The notes beneath the pieces are model-generated. The model worked only from the letters and a program-made list of their open reading frames with translations. It was not told the origin of the DNA and did not search any database. DNA of 64,000 bases from an uncultured Pseudomonas sp. (lineage in GTDB: Bacteria; Pseudomonadota; Gammaproteobacteria; Pseudomonadales; Pseudomonadaceae), in contig NZ_OX044366.1 in assembly GCF_943846705.1 (NCBI RefSeq), forward strand, positions 3,472,001 through 3,536,000. The letters are read 5' to 3'. Positions 1 to 8,086 of this stretch are shown in pieces. A program made the translations under genes and the position numbers. Each line of letters begins with the position of its first letter. The first letter of the stretch is position 1.

Positions 1-53
1 GCGCCGGAGCCATCGGGAATCGGGGCGGTATCGAGCAATACAAAACGCTTCAT
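1..53 (-). CDS. N-terminal fragment of a protein resembling Pseudomonas spermidine synthase-like methyltransferases
   Basis: Only the first 17 codons lie in the window; the gene runs off the left edge on the minus strand. They read MKRFVLLDTAPIPDGSG. From memory, some Pseudomonas proteins annotated as spermidine synthase-like class I methyltransferases start this way, but 17 residues cannot prove it. The start is the ATG at 53..51, divergent from the sulfurtransferase gene, so the roughly 160 bases between them should hold both promoters. No strong ribosome binding site is visible. Confidence 0.4.
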   Translation of the reverse strand, partial: MKRFVLLDTAPIPDGSG

Positions 54-216
54 GGGTCGCAACAACCTGGGTCAGAGTCAAACGGGCAGGCAGCATGCAC
101 ATAAACGGCTAAAGATGCAGCGCCTTGTCGGCATAAATTGTCTGCACGCGCGGCCTCGACAGCCTAACAACTGGGTTTATGATGCCTGCTGTTCCTCTGC
201 CCACAGGATGACTGGC

Positions 217-1071
217 ATGCCCCTCGCCCAACTGATCAGCGCTGCACAACTGCAACAACGCCTGGCTGAGCCCGAGCTGTTGATTCTCGACTGTCGCTTT
301 GCCCTGGATGATCCAGCCTACGGTCAGCGCAGCTACGCCGAGGGGCATATTCCCGGCGCACAATTTGCCGATCTGGAACGCGACCTGTCCGGTCCGATTC
401 ATAAAGGCATTACTGGCCGCCACCCACTGCCAAAACCGCCGAAACTGCTGCAACGCCTGCGCGAATGGGGCCTGAATACGCACAGCGACGTGGTGCTGTA
501 TGACGACGGCCCCGGCGCTTTTGCTGCACGGGCCTGGTGGTTGCTGGCCTGGCTGGGGAAACGTGACGGTGTTTACCTGCTCGACGGCGGCCTCAAAGCC
601 TGGTGCGAGGCAAGTGGAGCATTGACCCAAGCCATCCCGTCACCGACACCTGGCAGCTTTAGTGGCAGCGCCGATGACAGCCTTCTAGTCAGCGCCGCAC
701 AACTGCAGCAGCAGCTGGGCAATAACCACATGACCCTACTGGATGCCCGCGGGCTGCCGCGCTTCAGGGGCGAAGTCGAGCCGATCGACCCAGTTGCCGG
801 GCATATTCCCGGCGCACAGTGCGCAGCCTTCACTGACAACCTCGACAGCGATGGCCACTTCCTCAGCGCCGCAAAACTGCAGCAACGCTTTGCCGCGCAA
901 CTCGGCGAGCGCCCAGCCACCAAACTGGTGGCTTACTGCGGCTCAGGCGTGACCGCTTGTCATAACCTTTTCGCCCTGTGCCTGGCGGGCTATCCGCTGG
1001 CGTCGCTGTATGCCGGTTCGTGGAGTGAATGGATCACCGACCCTGCTCGCCCGGTCGCCACCGGCGACTAA
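217..1071 (+). CDS. sseA: sulfurtransferase, 3-mercaptopyruvate type (two rhodanese domains)
   Basis: This 284-residue protein has the usual length of two-domain thiosulfate/3-mercaptopyruvate sulfurtransferases. The N-terminal rhodanese domain (about 5-135) is the inactive structural copy. The C-terminal domain (about 155-275) carries the catalytic Cys241 in CGSGVTA, the loop typical of 3-mercaptopyruvate sulfurtransferases rather than the CRKGVT loop of rhodaneses. The expected role is moving sulfane sulfur to thiols or cyanide in the cytoplasm. I prefer the ATG at 217, which has AGGA eight bases upstream; the ATG at 208 has no room for a ribosome binding site. The frame stays open upstream to 52, but that extension does not look like rhodanese. 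The substrate preference is inferred from the loop alone. Confidence 0.85.
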   Translation: MPLAQLISAAQLQQRLAEPELLILDCRFALDDPAYGQRSYAEGHIPGAQFADLERDLSGPIHKGITGRHPLPKPPKLLQRLREWGLNTHSDVVLYDDGPGAFAARAWWLLAWLGKRDGVYLLDGGLKAWCEASGALTQAIPSPTPGSFSGSADDSLLVSAAQLQQQLGNNHMTLLDARGLPRFRGEVEPIDPVAGHIPGAQCAAFTDNLDSDGHFLSAAKLQQRFAAQLGERPATKLVAYCGSGVTACHNLFALCLAGYPLASLYAGSWSEWITDPARPVATGD

Positions 1072-1299
1072 CGCCTTTGGCTGGTGATGCCGTCGGGCCC
1101 GCCAGCCATGCTTTAGCACCAACTGGAATATAGGCAACAACCGACTGCCGATAACAATTTAAAAACAATCCTTTACAGCGATAAGCTCACACTACACTTG
1201 AAGATAAGCGGCTAAACCCGCTTCCGGTGGGGCCTTTATCAAACCAAGCAAAAGCTGCCAGCGCCCCAGCCCCATCGGTAACCTGCTGCTGAGGGCTTT

Positions 1300-1779
1300 A
1301 TGGGAATTGCCGCCTGCGAGATAAGCCAGTACATCATCCGCCCTACCCTGCTCTACTTGGGTCGCCACTCCATCGCCGCTGAAGCCTTGCTGCTTGGTGC
1401 CGCCGCCAGCCAATCGGAGCTTGGTTCAATCCTTGATGACAAACACGGCCATGGCCTTTACCGCATCACCGCACAGCGCCACCAACAGCTCTGGGATCAA
1501 CACCTGGCGCTGGACCCGGAGCTCGCCAGCCAAGTGCGCGGCCTCGCCAGCCAGCACGCCTTTCTCGCCGCGCCACATCTGGAACTGACCGTTAACCTGC
1601 GTTACGCCACGGCCATTGCCTGGATGCTGATTGAGGCCGAACACCGCGAATTGCCAGCAGCCGACGACCTGCTTGGCATGGCGCAGGTCTGGCGTCGAGT
1701 GTTCAGGCCCCATGGCCGTAGCAAAGACTTTATTGCTGCCTGGCAACGTTGCATCGGCAGCCTCAGCCAGGTGGCCTGA
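1300..1779 (+). CDS. hypothetical protein, lysozyme/transglycosylase-like
   Basis: A 159-residue protein without signal peptide or membrane segment. The start is supported by GAGGG just upstream of the ATG. Features include IIRPTLLYLG, AAEALLLGAAASQSELGS, HGLYRIT, RGLASQHAFL and TAIAWML. From memory, this pattern occurs in small Pseudomonas proteins annotated as hypothetical or as transglycosylase-like. The AAAxQSELGS segment followed by a G-L-Y-x-I/M motif recalls the catalytic-Glu and GLxQI region of goose-type lysozymes, but the resemblance is partial and activity is not established. It stands alone between the sulfurtransferase and the FadL-type porin. The function is unknown. Confidence 0.7.
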   Translation: MGIAACEISQYIIRPTLLYLGRHSIAAEALLLGAAASQSELGSILDDKHGHGLYRITAQRHQQLWDQHLALDPELASQVRGLASQHAFLAAPHLELTVNLRYATAIAWMLIEAEHRELPAADDLLGMAQVWRRVFRPHGRSKDFIAAWQRCIGSLSQVA

Positions 1780-1943
1780 AGCCTAAACAGACAAACACAG
1801 TTGTCCGACAATCTAACAGAAGTTACCAGACGATAGCGGCTATTTGACAGCATAATTCTGCTCCAGCCCGAGAACCCCAAAGGTTGGCAAGGCCCATGGA
1901 AAGTTGTTAATTTCCGCCTCCCGCTAAAACCTAGGATTGCCCC

Positions 1944-3188
1944 GTGTCCAAAAGAGTCGTCAAGACCAGTCTGTTTATTGCCCTTGCTACTGCTGCCAGC
2001 CATAGCTTCGCCGGTGGCTTCGCGATTAATGAACAAAGCGTCAGCAGCATGGGCACCGCCTTTGCTGGCCGCTCCTCTTCTGCCGATGACGCCAGCACCG
2101 TATTCGGTAACCCGGCCGGCATGGCGCGAATCAAGCGCGAACAAGTCAGCGGCGGCATTGCCCTGATCCACGCGAAAACCGATATCGAGGACGCCAGCGG
2201 CTCCACCCGCGGCAGCAATGACGGCGACATGGTGCCGTTCATCGGCGCGCCCATGGGCTACTACGTCAAACCGCTGGACGATAACTGGAGCTTCGGCCTG
2301 GGCCTGTATGTGCCGTTTGGCTTGGTCACCGATTACGAGCGCAACTTCCAAGGCCGTTATCACGGCGACCGTAGCGAAGTGCGAGTGGTTACTCTGCAAC
2401 CAACCCTGAGCTACCGCTTCAACGAGCAGCTGTCGATCGGTTTCGGCCCAACCATCAACCGTATTGATGGCGAGCTGACTTCGGCGGCCAATGATCCACT
2501 CACCCGTGGTGACGGCAAGGTCGAAATCAAGGGCGATGACACGGCACTGGGCTACAACCTCGGCGTGCTGTTTGAGATCACCCCGCAAACTCGTTTCGGC
2601 CTGACCTACCACTCCAAGGTGGATTACCGCCTGAAAGGCGACACCACGGTCTCTGGTCCCGGCTTCATTGCCACATCAGCCGGCACCTACGACGCGTCAC
2701 TGGAACTGACCACGCCGGAGTCGGTGGATTTCTCCGTGACCCATGAGCTGGATGCCGACTGGACCCTGTATGCCGGCAGCACCTGGACACGCTGGAGCCG
2801 TTTGGAAGAAATCCGCGCCGATAACAAAGGCGTAGGTGGCTTACTGGCCAGCAGGCTGAACAGCATCGTCGAGCCGCAAAACTGGCACGACACCTGGTCC
2901 CATGCTGTAGGCGCGGCTTATAAGCTGAACCGCCAGTGGACCCTGCGTGCCGGCCTGGCCGTGGACCAGTCGCCGACTAACAACACCGACCGTTCGCCGC
3001 GCATCCCTACCGGTGACCGCACAATCTTCAGCCTGGGTACGGCCTGGAGCCCGAATGATGATGTAACCGTCGATCTGGCCTACTCCTACCTGATGGAAGA
3101 CAACACCCACATCGATAAAGGCGACTACCGCGCCACCTACAAAAACACCGCCCATGGCCTGGGCACGCAAGTGACCTACCGCTTCTAA
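1944..3188 (+). CDS. FadL/OmpP1-family outer membrane long-chain fatty acid transporter
   Basis: The 414-residue precursor has a cleavable signal peptide (residues 1-23, ending HSFA before GGFAINEQS). The mature N-terminus matches the FadL plug: GGFAINEQSVSSMGTAFAG, SADDASTVFGNPAGM. The rest alternates as a 14-strand-type beta-barrel and ends in a terminal aromatic (VTYRF), as outer membrane proteins do. The start codon is GTG at 1944, with AGGA seven bases upstream; the next ATG would remove the signal peptide. Members take hydrophobic substrates such as fatty acids across the outer membrane. A secreted lipase and its foldase lie 2.5 kb downstream, so uptake of lipase products is a reasonable role, though the actual substrate is unknown. 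Confidence 0.9.
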   Translation: MSKRVVKTSLFIALATAASHSFAGGFAINEQSVSSMGTAFAGRSSSADDASTVFGNPAGMARIKREQVSGGIALIHAKTDIEDASGSTRGSNDGDMVPFIGAPMGYYVKPLDDNWSFGLGLYVPFGLVTDYERNFQGRYHGDRSEVRVVTLQPTLSYRFNEQLSIGFGPTINRIDGELTSAANDPLTRGDGKVEIKGDDTALGYNLGVLFEITPQTRFGLTYHSKVDYRLKGDTTVSGPGFIATSAGTYDASLELTTPESVDFSVTHELDADWTLYAGSTWTRWSRLEEIRADNKGVGGLLASRLNSIVEPQNWHDTWSHAVGAAYKLNRQWTLRAGLAVDQSPTNNTDRSPRIPTGDRTIFSLGTAWSPNDDVTVDLAYSYLMEDNTHIDKGDYRATYKNTAHGLGTQVTYRF

Positions 3189-3257
3189 TTCAACCAGCGG
3201 TTTGGGTTACACTCGCGCGGCGCTCACAAGAATAAAAATGCCGCCTGAGACAGCCCC

Positions 3258-3875
3258 ATGACTGCACTCTGTAACGAACTGCCCGCACAGCTCAGCCTGT
3301 TGCTGGTGGATGACCACCAGATTTTTCTCGATGGCCTCAGCCTGGCCCTCGCTCCGCTCTGTGCCGACCTGCAGATTCGCACCGCCGAATCCGCTGCCGC
3401 CGCTGAAATATGCCTGCAAGACCACAGCTTCGACCTGATCCTGCTGGACTTGCGCCTGCCTGACATGCCTGGCCTGGAGTTGCTGCAACGCTGGCAACAA
3501 CAAGGCCGCATGACCCCGGTGGCAGTCCTCAGCGCCAGCGACTCCAACTTAGATGCCCAGGCCGCGTTGGCAGCCGGTGCGCTAGGGTTTATCTCGAAAA
3601 GTGCTAACAGCGACGCCTTGCGCCAAGCCTTAACCCGCGTACTGCTGGGCGAAACCCTACCTGCGCCGCAAGCAAGCGATAAACCGCAACTCACCCCACG
3701 CCAGCTGGAAATCCTCCAGTTGTTAGCCGAAGGTTTGCCGAACAAATCTATCAGCCGTCAGCTCGGTGTTTCCGAAGACACAGTGAAAACCCACCTCAAA
3801 TCACTGTTTCAGGAGCTCGCCGTGCATACCCGCACGGCCTGTGTCAGTGCGGCGCGGCAACGGGGCTGGTTGTAA
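3258..3875 (+). CDS. NarL/FixJ-type response regulator (REC + LuxR HTH)
   Basis: A 205-residue two-component regulator. The receiver domain (about 12-130) has acidic Asp18/Asp19, phospho-acceptor Asp64 (LILLDLRLP), Ser92 in the Thr/Ser switch position and Lys114. The C-terminal LuxR-type helix-turn-helix (about 140-205) reads LTPRQLEILQLLAEGL...GVSEDTVKTHLKSLF. Its last 32 bases overlap the 3' end of the convergent hybrid kinase gene (3844..5628), which is the obvious partner. The gene follows the FadL-type gene by 69 bases with no clear terminator, so they may be co-transcribed. Targets are unknown; the adjacent lipase and FadL genes are candidates by position only. Confidence 0.9.
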   Translation: MTALCNELPAQLSLLLVDDHQIFLDGLSLALAPLCADLQIRTAESAAAAEICLQDHSFDLILLDLRLPDMPGLELLQRWQQQGRMTPVAVLSASDSNLDAQAALAAGALGFISKSANSDALRQALTRVLLGETLPAPQASDKPQLTPRQLEILQLLAEGLPNKSISRQLGVSEDTVKTHLKSLFQELAVHTRTACVSAARQRGWL

Positions 3876-5628
3876 CGGCTGTAGGCGCGGGCAACAACAC
3901 CGCCAGGGTCTGACGCAAACGGGCCGGCAACAAGGGTTTGCCGAGCAAGGTGACATGTGCGCGGGTGCAGCGTTCCTGCAGGTCCGCGCCGACATCGGCG
4001 GTGATCAGCAAGGCCGGGAGCATGCGCCCAGCCTGTTCACGTAAACGCTCGATGGTACGCAAGCCATCCTCAGTGGCGGCCAGTCGATAGTCACTGATCA
4101 ACACCTGCGGCTGGGCTTGCGCCAAACACTGCATGGCTTCTGCTGGATCCGCGCAGGGCCAAACCTCACAACCCCAGCGCTGCAGCAAACCGGCCAAGGC
4201 CTCACGTCCCGGCGCATCGTCTTCCAGCAATAACACCCGCCCACTCAAGGCGTTTACCGGCGCAGCGGGGGCCTGCCACTGCCCCGCTTCAGCCTGTGGC
4301 AGGTGCAAGATAAAGCGTGCACCCGTGCCCAAGCTTGAGTGCAGCTGAAGGCGATGGCCCAGCAACTGCAGCAGTTGCTGGACGATGGCCAAGCCCAGGC
4401 CAAGACCACGCTCGGCATTACGTCCGGGGTTATCCAGCTGGCGAAACTCTTCGAACACCTGGCCTTGCTGTGCTTCGCTTAGCCCCCGGCCATCATCACC
4501 GACTTGCAACAGCACCTCGCCCTGCTCCACGCGGGCATGCAACCAAACATGCCGTGCCTGGGCATGGCGCAACGCATTGCTAAGCAGGTTGCGCAGCACC
4601 CGTTCCAGCAACAGGGGATCGCTGCGCACCCAGAGGTCCGCGCACTGCATCTGTAACTCAATACCCAAGGAGGCGGCCTCCGCACGCGTTTCACCGCTTA
4701 GCCGCGCGAGCAGAGGACGTAAGGCAAATACCTGCGGCTTGGGCTGAACGCCGCCAGGTAAGGTCAAGCGAGTGTAATCAAACAGCGATTGCAGCAATCG
4801 ACTGAGCTGCTCCACGGCAATCGCTAAACGGCTGCTGATACGGTGCACGTCAGGGTCTTGGTTTTGCTCCAGCAGATGCTGGGCATACAGCCCCATGGCA
4901 TTCAACGGTTGGCGTAGATCATGGCTAGCCGCCGCCAACACACGCAGCTTGCGGGCATCGTCGGTTTCAGCGCGCTGCCGGGCTAAATCGAGCAAGCGCA
5001 GGTTGAGCCAGGCTCCGCGTTGACCGTGTTCCTGCAAGTACGCCCCGACACTGCCAATCAGGTTAGCGCACAGCAAAAACATCCCCTGATAGCCCAGCGC
5101 CACGCTCCCACCCGTGCCTACATAGCCGAGCAACAGGAACCAACCGCATAGCCCCCAGGAGGCCATGCTCACGGCTCGGAAAGACACCCCCAGCAGCACA
5201 TAGCCAAACAGCAGCACCAGAAACAGCCCGTCATAGGGCATGGCCACGCCCTGGCTCCAGCACAGGTGTATAATCACCGCAACGCAGGCACCGTTCAGCC
5301 CGTAGGCCGTTACATAAGCCAACAAGGTGCGTCGCGATGGGCTTTGCGCACGGCGGCAGTAGAAATAAGCCAGCAGCGCTGCCCCTATGCCGAACACCCG
5401 CACAGGCAGCAAACTAGCGCTGAGCGTCGGGGCGAGCAGTAATAAATCGAGGGTGGCGTACACCAGCTGAAAGACCACTGCGGTGCTCATGATCAGTAGC
5501 AGGCGGCGACGAATACGCTGCACCCGGTGCTCTACAAAATCGGCTTCCAGCACGTCACTGAAACGCAGGCCCCGATAGCCACGGCGTTGTTGCATGAGCA
5601 GCAAAGGCTCCTGCTGCTCAAGGCTCAT
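3844..5628 (-). CDS. membrane hybrid histidine kinase with C-terminal receiver
   Basis: 594 residues. The N-terminal sensor is about six hydrophobic segments (roughly 42-195) with no large periplasmic loop, so it probably senses a membrane or cytosolic signal. The HisKA box is ASHDLRQPLNAMG with His236; the N box is near 348-355 (LLSNALRHA), G1 is DDGRGL and G2 is ERGLGLGLAIV. The C-terminal receiver (about 464-580) has Glu469/Asp470/Asp471 and Asp513 (VLISDYRL). Its start lies 15 bases after the lif stop, so it is probably transcribed as lipA-lif-kinase. Its end overlaps the convergent LuxR-type regulator by 32 bases. The SHDLRQPL class often pairs with LuxR-type regulators. It may be a lipase-linked sensor, but the signal is unknown. 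Confidence 0.88.
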   Translation of the reverse strand: MSLEQQEPLLLMQQRRGYRGLRFSDVLEADFVEHRVQRIRRRLLLIMSTAVVFQLVYATLDLLLLAPTLSASLLPVRVFGIGAALLAYFYCRRAQSPSRRTLLAYVTAYGLNGACVAVIIHLCWSQGVAMPYDGLFLVLLFGYVLLGVSFRAVSMASWGLCGWFLLLGYVGTGGSVALGYQGMFLLCANLIGSVGAYLQEHGQRGAWLNLRLLDLARQRAETDDARKLRVLAAASHDLRQPLNAMGLYAQHLLEQNQDPDVHRISSRLAIAVEQLSRLLQSLFDYTRLTLPGGVQPKPQVFALRPLLARLSGETRAEAASLGIELQMQCADLWVRSDPLLLERVLRNLLSNALRHAQARHVWLHARVEQGEVLLQVGDDGRGLSEAQQGQVFEEFRQLDNPGRNAERGLGLGLAIVQQLLQLLGHRLQLHSSLGTGARFILHLPQAEAGQWQAPAAPVNALSGRVLLLEDDAPGREALAGLLQRWGCEVWPCADPAEAMQCLAQAQPQVLISDYRLAATEDGLRTIERLREQAGRMLPALLITADVGADLQERCTRAHVTLLGKPLLPARLRQTLAVLLPAPTAVTTSPVAAPH

Positions 5629-5643
5629 GGCTGGCGGCCTGCG

Positions 5644-6714
5644 CTATCGCTCGAGGGCGCTGTTGTCCTGCTGTTTGGCGGCAATGGCGTCATAGGTTTC
5701 CACTCGGTGCTGATCATCGGCGTTAAATAAACGCTGACGCAAACGTTGCTGCTCGCGCTGCTGATCCACAGTGCTAAGGCCATTACCCTGTAAATCGGCA
5801 AGTTCCTGCTGGTAGGTGGCATAACGTTGTTGCCATACGCGCTCGTTGCGCTGCTCGCTAAGCAGGCGTTCGACTGTGGGCGGATCATAGGTCAAGGCCA
5901 GTAGCTGGCGCACCTGCTCTTCGCTGGCACCTTGCTGCCAAAGCTTCTCGCTGTGTACTTGCAACGCTTGCGCCTGAGCCTGACGTTCCTCGCTGGCGCG
6001 CATGGCCTCGGGCAACTGAGCACGTAATCGTTCCTGCGCCAGTGCTTTGCCTTGCGCACTGAGATCATCACGGGCCATCAGCGCCAGGTTCTCCAGGGTG
6101 TAACGGCCGTAGGCCTCCTCTGCGCCGAACAACGCTTCGGCCGCAGCGCTGGAGAAGTGCGCACGGCGCAACTGCGCGAGCTGCTCAAAGGCGCGCTGCA
6201 AAGCGATCAGCTGGCCATCGGATGAGCGTTGCTGAGCGGCGCTCATGGGTTGCTGTAGCAGCGCCAGGCTGGCGCGCTTGTAATCCATATAATCGCCCAG
6301 CAGGCCAATAAACTGACCTAACGCCGGCTCCGGCAAACGGCCGCGTGCATCGCTGAGCATGGCTTCCACCACAACCTCCAGCCCGGCTTGATCGGCGGCA
6401 CTGAGGAAGTAATCCAGATAGTCACGCAACGCTAAGTTGAGTTGTAGATTGCCGGCACTGTCCGCGTTGAGCTCGCCATCCACTTCGGTGCCCTGCAACC
6501 CCGGCAAGTGCATAGGTTCGCCTACGACTGCATGTGCTGGCTTGGCGCTGTTCAGCTGCGGTATGTGAGCAACGCTTAGAGGAGGATTGCCGACAACCTC
6601 TATTGCAGGCGCAGCCGGTATGGCCGCGCTTGGCCACTGCCAATAAAGCGTAAGGCCGGCAACACTGCCGGCCAGTAACAACAATGGAGCAGTGGAGCGC
6701 AACGACAGGACCAT
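5644..6714 (-). CDS. lifO: lipase-specific foldase (lipase chaperone)
   Basis: A 356-residue steric chaperone with an N-terminal membrane anchor (about 9-26), an Ala/Pro-rich spacer and a long helical C-terminal region. The Lif signature is present as RDYLDYFLSA (family motif RxxFDYFLSA), as are the Gln/Arg-rich helices that wrap the lipase. Lif proteins fold family I.1/I.2 lipases in the periplasm before type II secretion. The gene follows lipA with a 48-base gap, the usual order. Its start is fixed by AGGAGGA upstream of the ATG at 6714. In the anchor-proximal motif Phe is replaced by Leu (RDYLDY), a small deviation. Confidence 0.93.
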   Translation of the reverse strand: MVLSLRSTAPLLLLAGSVAGLTLYWQWPSAAIPAAPAIEVVGNPPLSVAHIPQLNSAKPAHAVVGEPMHLPGLQGTEVDGELNADSAGNLQLNLALRDYLDYFLSAADQAGLEVVVEAMLSDARGRLPEPALGQFIGLLGDYMDYKRASLALLQQPMSAAQQRSSDGQLIALQRAFEQLAQLRRAHFSSAAAEALFGAEEAYGRYTLENLALMARDDLSAQGKALAQERLRAQLPEAMRASEERQAQAQALQVHSEKLWQQGASEEQVRQLLALTYDPPTVERLLSEQRNERVWQQRYATYQQELADLQGNGLSTVDQQREQQRLRQRLFNADDQHRVETYDAIAAKQQDNSALER

Positions 6715-6728
6715 ATGTCCTCCTGATT

Positions 6729-6751
6729 GCGGGCTGCACAGCGCAGCCCGC
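6729..6751 (-). other. GC-rich hairpin between lipA and lif
   Basis: A perfect 8-bp stem (GCGGGCTG / CAGCCCGC) with a 7-base loop fills the short gap between the lipA stop and the lif ribosome binding site. There is no T tract, so it is not a classical terminator. It could protect the lipA 3' end or lower lif expression relative to lipA. Confidence 0.5.
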
Positions 6752-6762
6752 CGGGGCCAAGG

Positions 6763-7692
6763 TCAGACGCCTTTGTTTTTCAGGCGGTTGGCATGCTGAC
6801 GGTACAGCGATACCGGCTCAGTCCAGCCGTGGATACCAAACAAGTGGTTGATCGCATCCACATGGTTCATGTTGTAGCCATCGCCTATCACCTGCCCCAA
6901 GTAGGTGGAGCAAACACCCACCAGACCATCATTCTTCTCGCTGCCAAAAGCCAGGCCAGTGATCGCCAGGAACGGATCAACCGCATCGAAGACGTTGCTG
7001 TAGGCCACGTTACCTGTCCAGGAGAAGTAACGGATGTTGTGCCCGCGCACGTTGTGCACTTCGGTGGATTTGGCGCAGTAGCTGCTGTTGTTCACGCCCC
7101 ACGGGTGACGGCTGTTCAGTGCCGCAGTACCGGTGGTGGTCAGGGTTTTCAGCGCGGCTAAGCCATCCTGTGGGTTATTACTGCCCGACAGCAGGTTGAT
7201 CACCCCACCAATGGCATTCGCCAGACCATTGGCGCCGCCTTCAATGGCACCGTTTGCAGGGATCAGCCCGCGCAACACATCAGCCACTTTCGAGCCTTTG
7301 TTGACACCGTTGACCGACGTTACCGAGGCTACCAAATCCGGGCGCAAGGACGCGGCAACGCGCGAGGTCGGTGAACCCTGGCTGTGACCGATCAGGTTGA
7401 CCTTACCGCCATTGGCACCGGCCCACGGCACAATCTGCTGCGCCAATGCCGCGCCACGTTGCTCGCTGTCATTGAGCGCCGACACGCTGGCCACATAAAC
7501 CTTGGCGCCATCGCGTTCTAGGTTCCAGGGGATGGTATGGAAGTAGTTGATCAAACCGCCGATGGTGTCAAAGCCGGTCACCCCGTGTACCAACACGATG
7601 GGGTATTTGGTCTGGGTGTAGCCCACAGCCTGGGCCTCGACCGCACCGACCAAGGCAACGGCAGCTAGAGCAGTACTAATAACGCGACGCAT
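6763..7692 (-). CDS. lipA: secreted triacylglycerol lipase, family I.1
   Basis: A 309-residue precursor with a signal peptide (about 1-22, ending EAQA). The alpha/beta-hydrolase core begins YPIVLVHGVTGFD, which supplies the oxyanion hole. The nucleophile is Ser104 in GHSQG. By comparison with the P. aeruginosa LipA C-terminus, the acid is Asp255 (KNDGLVGV) and the base His277 (NMNHVDA). Cys206 and Cys261 match the conserved disulfide. The C-terminus YRQHANRLKNKGV is very like P. aeruginosa lipase. It needs the foldase encoded next door and type II secretion (not in this window). An AAGGAGG site precedes the ATG. It heads a probable lipA-lif-kinase operon. Confidence 0.96.
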   Translation of the reverse strand: MRRVISTALAAVALVGAVEAQAVGYTQTKYPIVLVHGVTGFDTIGGLINYFHTIPWNLERDGAKVYVASVSALNDSEQRGAALAQQIVPWAGANGGKVNLIGHSQGSPTSRVAASLRPDLVASVTSVNGVNKGSKVADVLRGLIPANGAIEGGANGLANAIGGVINLLSGSNNPQDGLAALKTLTTTGTAALNSRHPWGVNNSSYCAKSTEVHNVRGHNIRYFSWTGNVAYSNVFDAVDPFLAITGLAFGSEKNDGLVGVCSTYLGQVIGDGYNMNHVDAINHLFGIHGWTEPVSLYRQHANRLKNKGV

Positions 7693-8086
7693 GGGTGCCT
7701 CCTTATTTTTATTGTTGGCACGCCGGGGAACTGCGTCCGGCGTAACAGCAACTGTAAGGAGGCATCAGGTGCAGTGCCATCGCCCAGATGGGTGAGCCGC
7801 TCAGGGCGTACTAAACCTATTATCCACTACAAAAAAGCGTGGTTGCACCGTTGATACCAACCCTAAGGATGACTACGGTAACTGTCACGCCACGCTTCAA
7901 TCCGCCCTTTCCCAGCGCTGCAGTAGGCCTTACGTTAGATTTTTATCTGCCCCCTGCAGGACCGTAAGCGCGGTGGTATAAATGCGCAAACGCTTAGAGC
8001 ATTGAATAGGGAAATGCCAAAACCATCTGGCGCTTGACTCTTCGACTAGTCTCTCTAGCAGAAAAGGAACCTCTGGAGCACCGTTA
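7693..8086. other. divergent intergenic region between lipA and the GGDEF-EAL gene
   Basis: This 394-base gap must hold the lipA promoter (minus) and the promoter of the c-di-GMP operon (plus). The lipA leader has a 7-bp hairpin (7720-7726 with 7737-7743) and an A-rich stretch beside its ribosome binding site. A TGGCAC element at 7779..7774 (minus) resembles a -24 box, but the matching -12 GC is missing. On the plus strand TTGACT at 8034 is a possible -35 without a good -10. No gene is seen. Confidence 0.6.
7703..7713 (-). promoter_or_regulatory. possible Hfq/Crc A-rich site in the lipA leader
   Basis: Reading minus, AATAAAAATAA abuts the AAGGAGG ribosome binding site of lipA. It fits AANAANAA, the motif bound by Hfq with Crc in Pseudomonas carbon catabolite repression. 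The motif is short, so this is a suggestion only. Confidence 0.3.

Noticed and set aside
1602..2612. A 336-codon minus-strand open frame
   Set aside because: Antisense to two genes and their gap, including the FadL-type gene; no protein-like features.
7716..7735. TGGCACG on the plus strand inside the lipA leader
   Set aside because: The next GC falls at the wrong spacing for a -12 box, and the element would point away from lipA within its own leader.
7761..7779. Possible sigma-54 promoter of lipA (TGGCAC on the minus strand)
   Set aside because: The -24 half is good, but the invariant GC of the -12 box is absent at the required spacing (GA instead).
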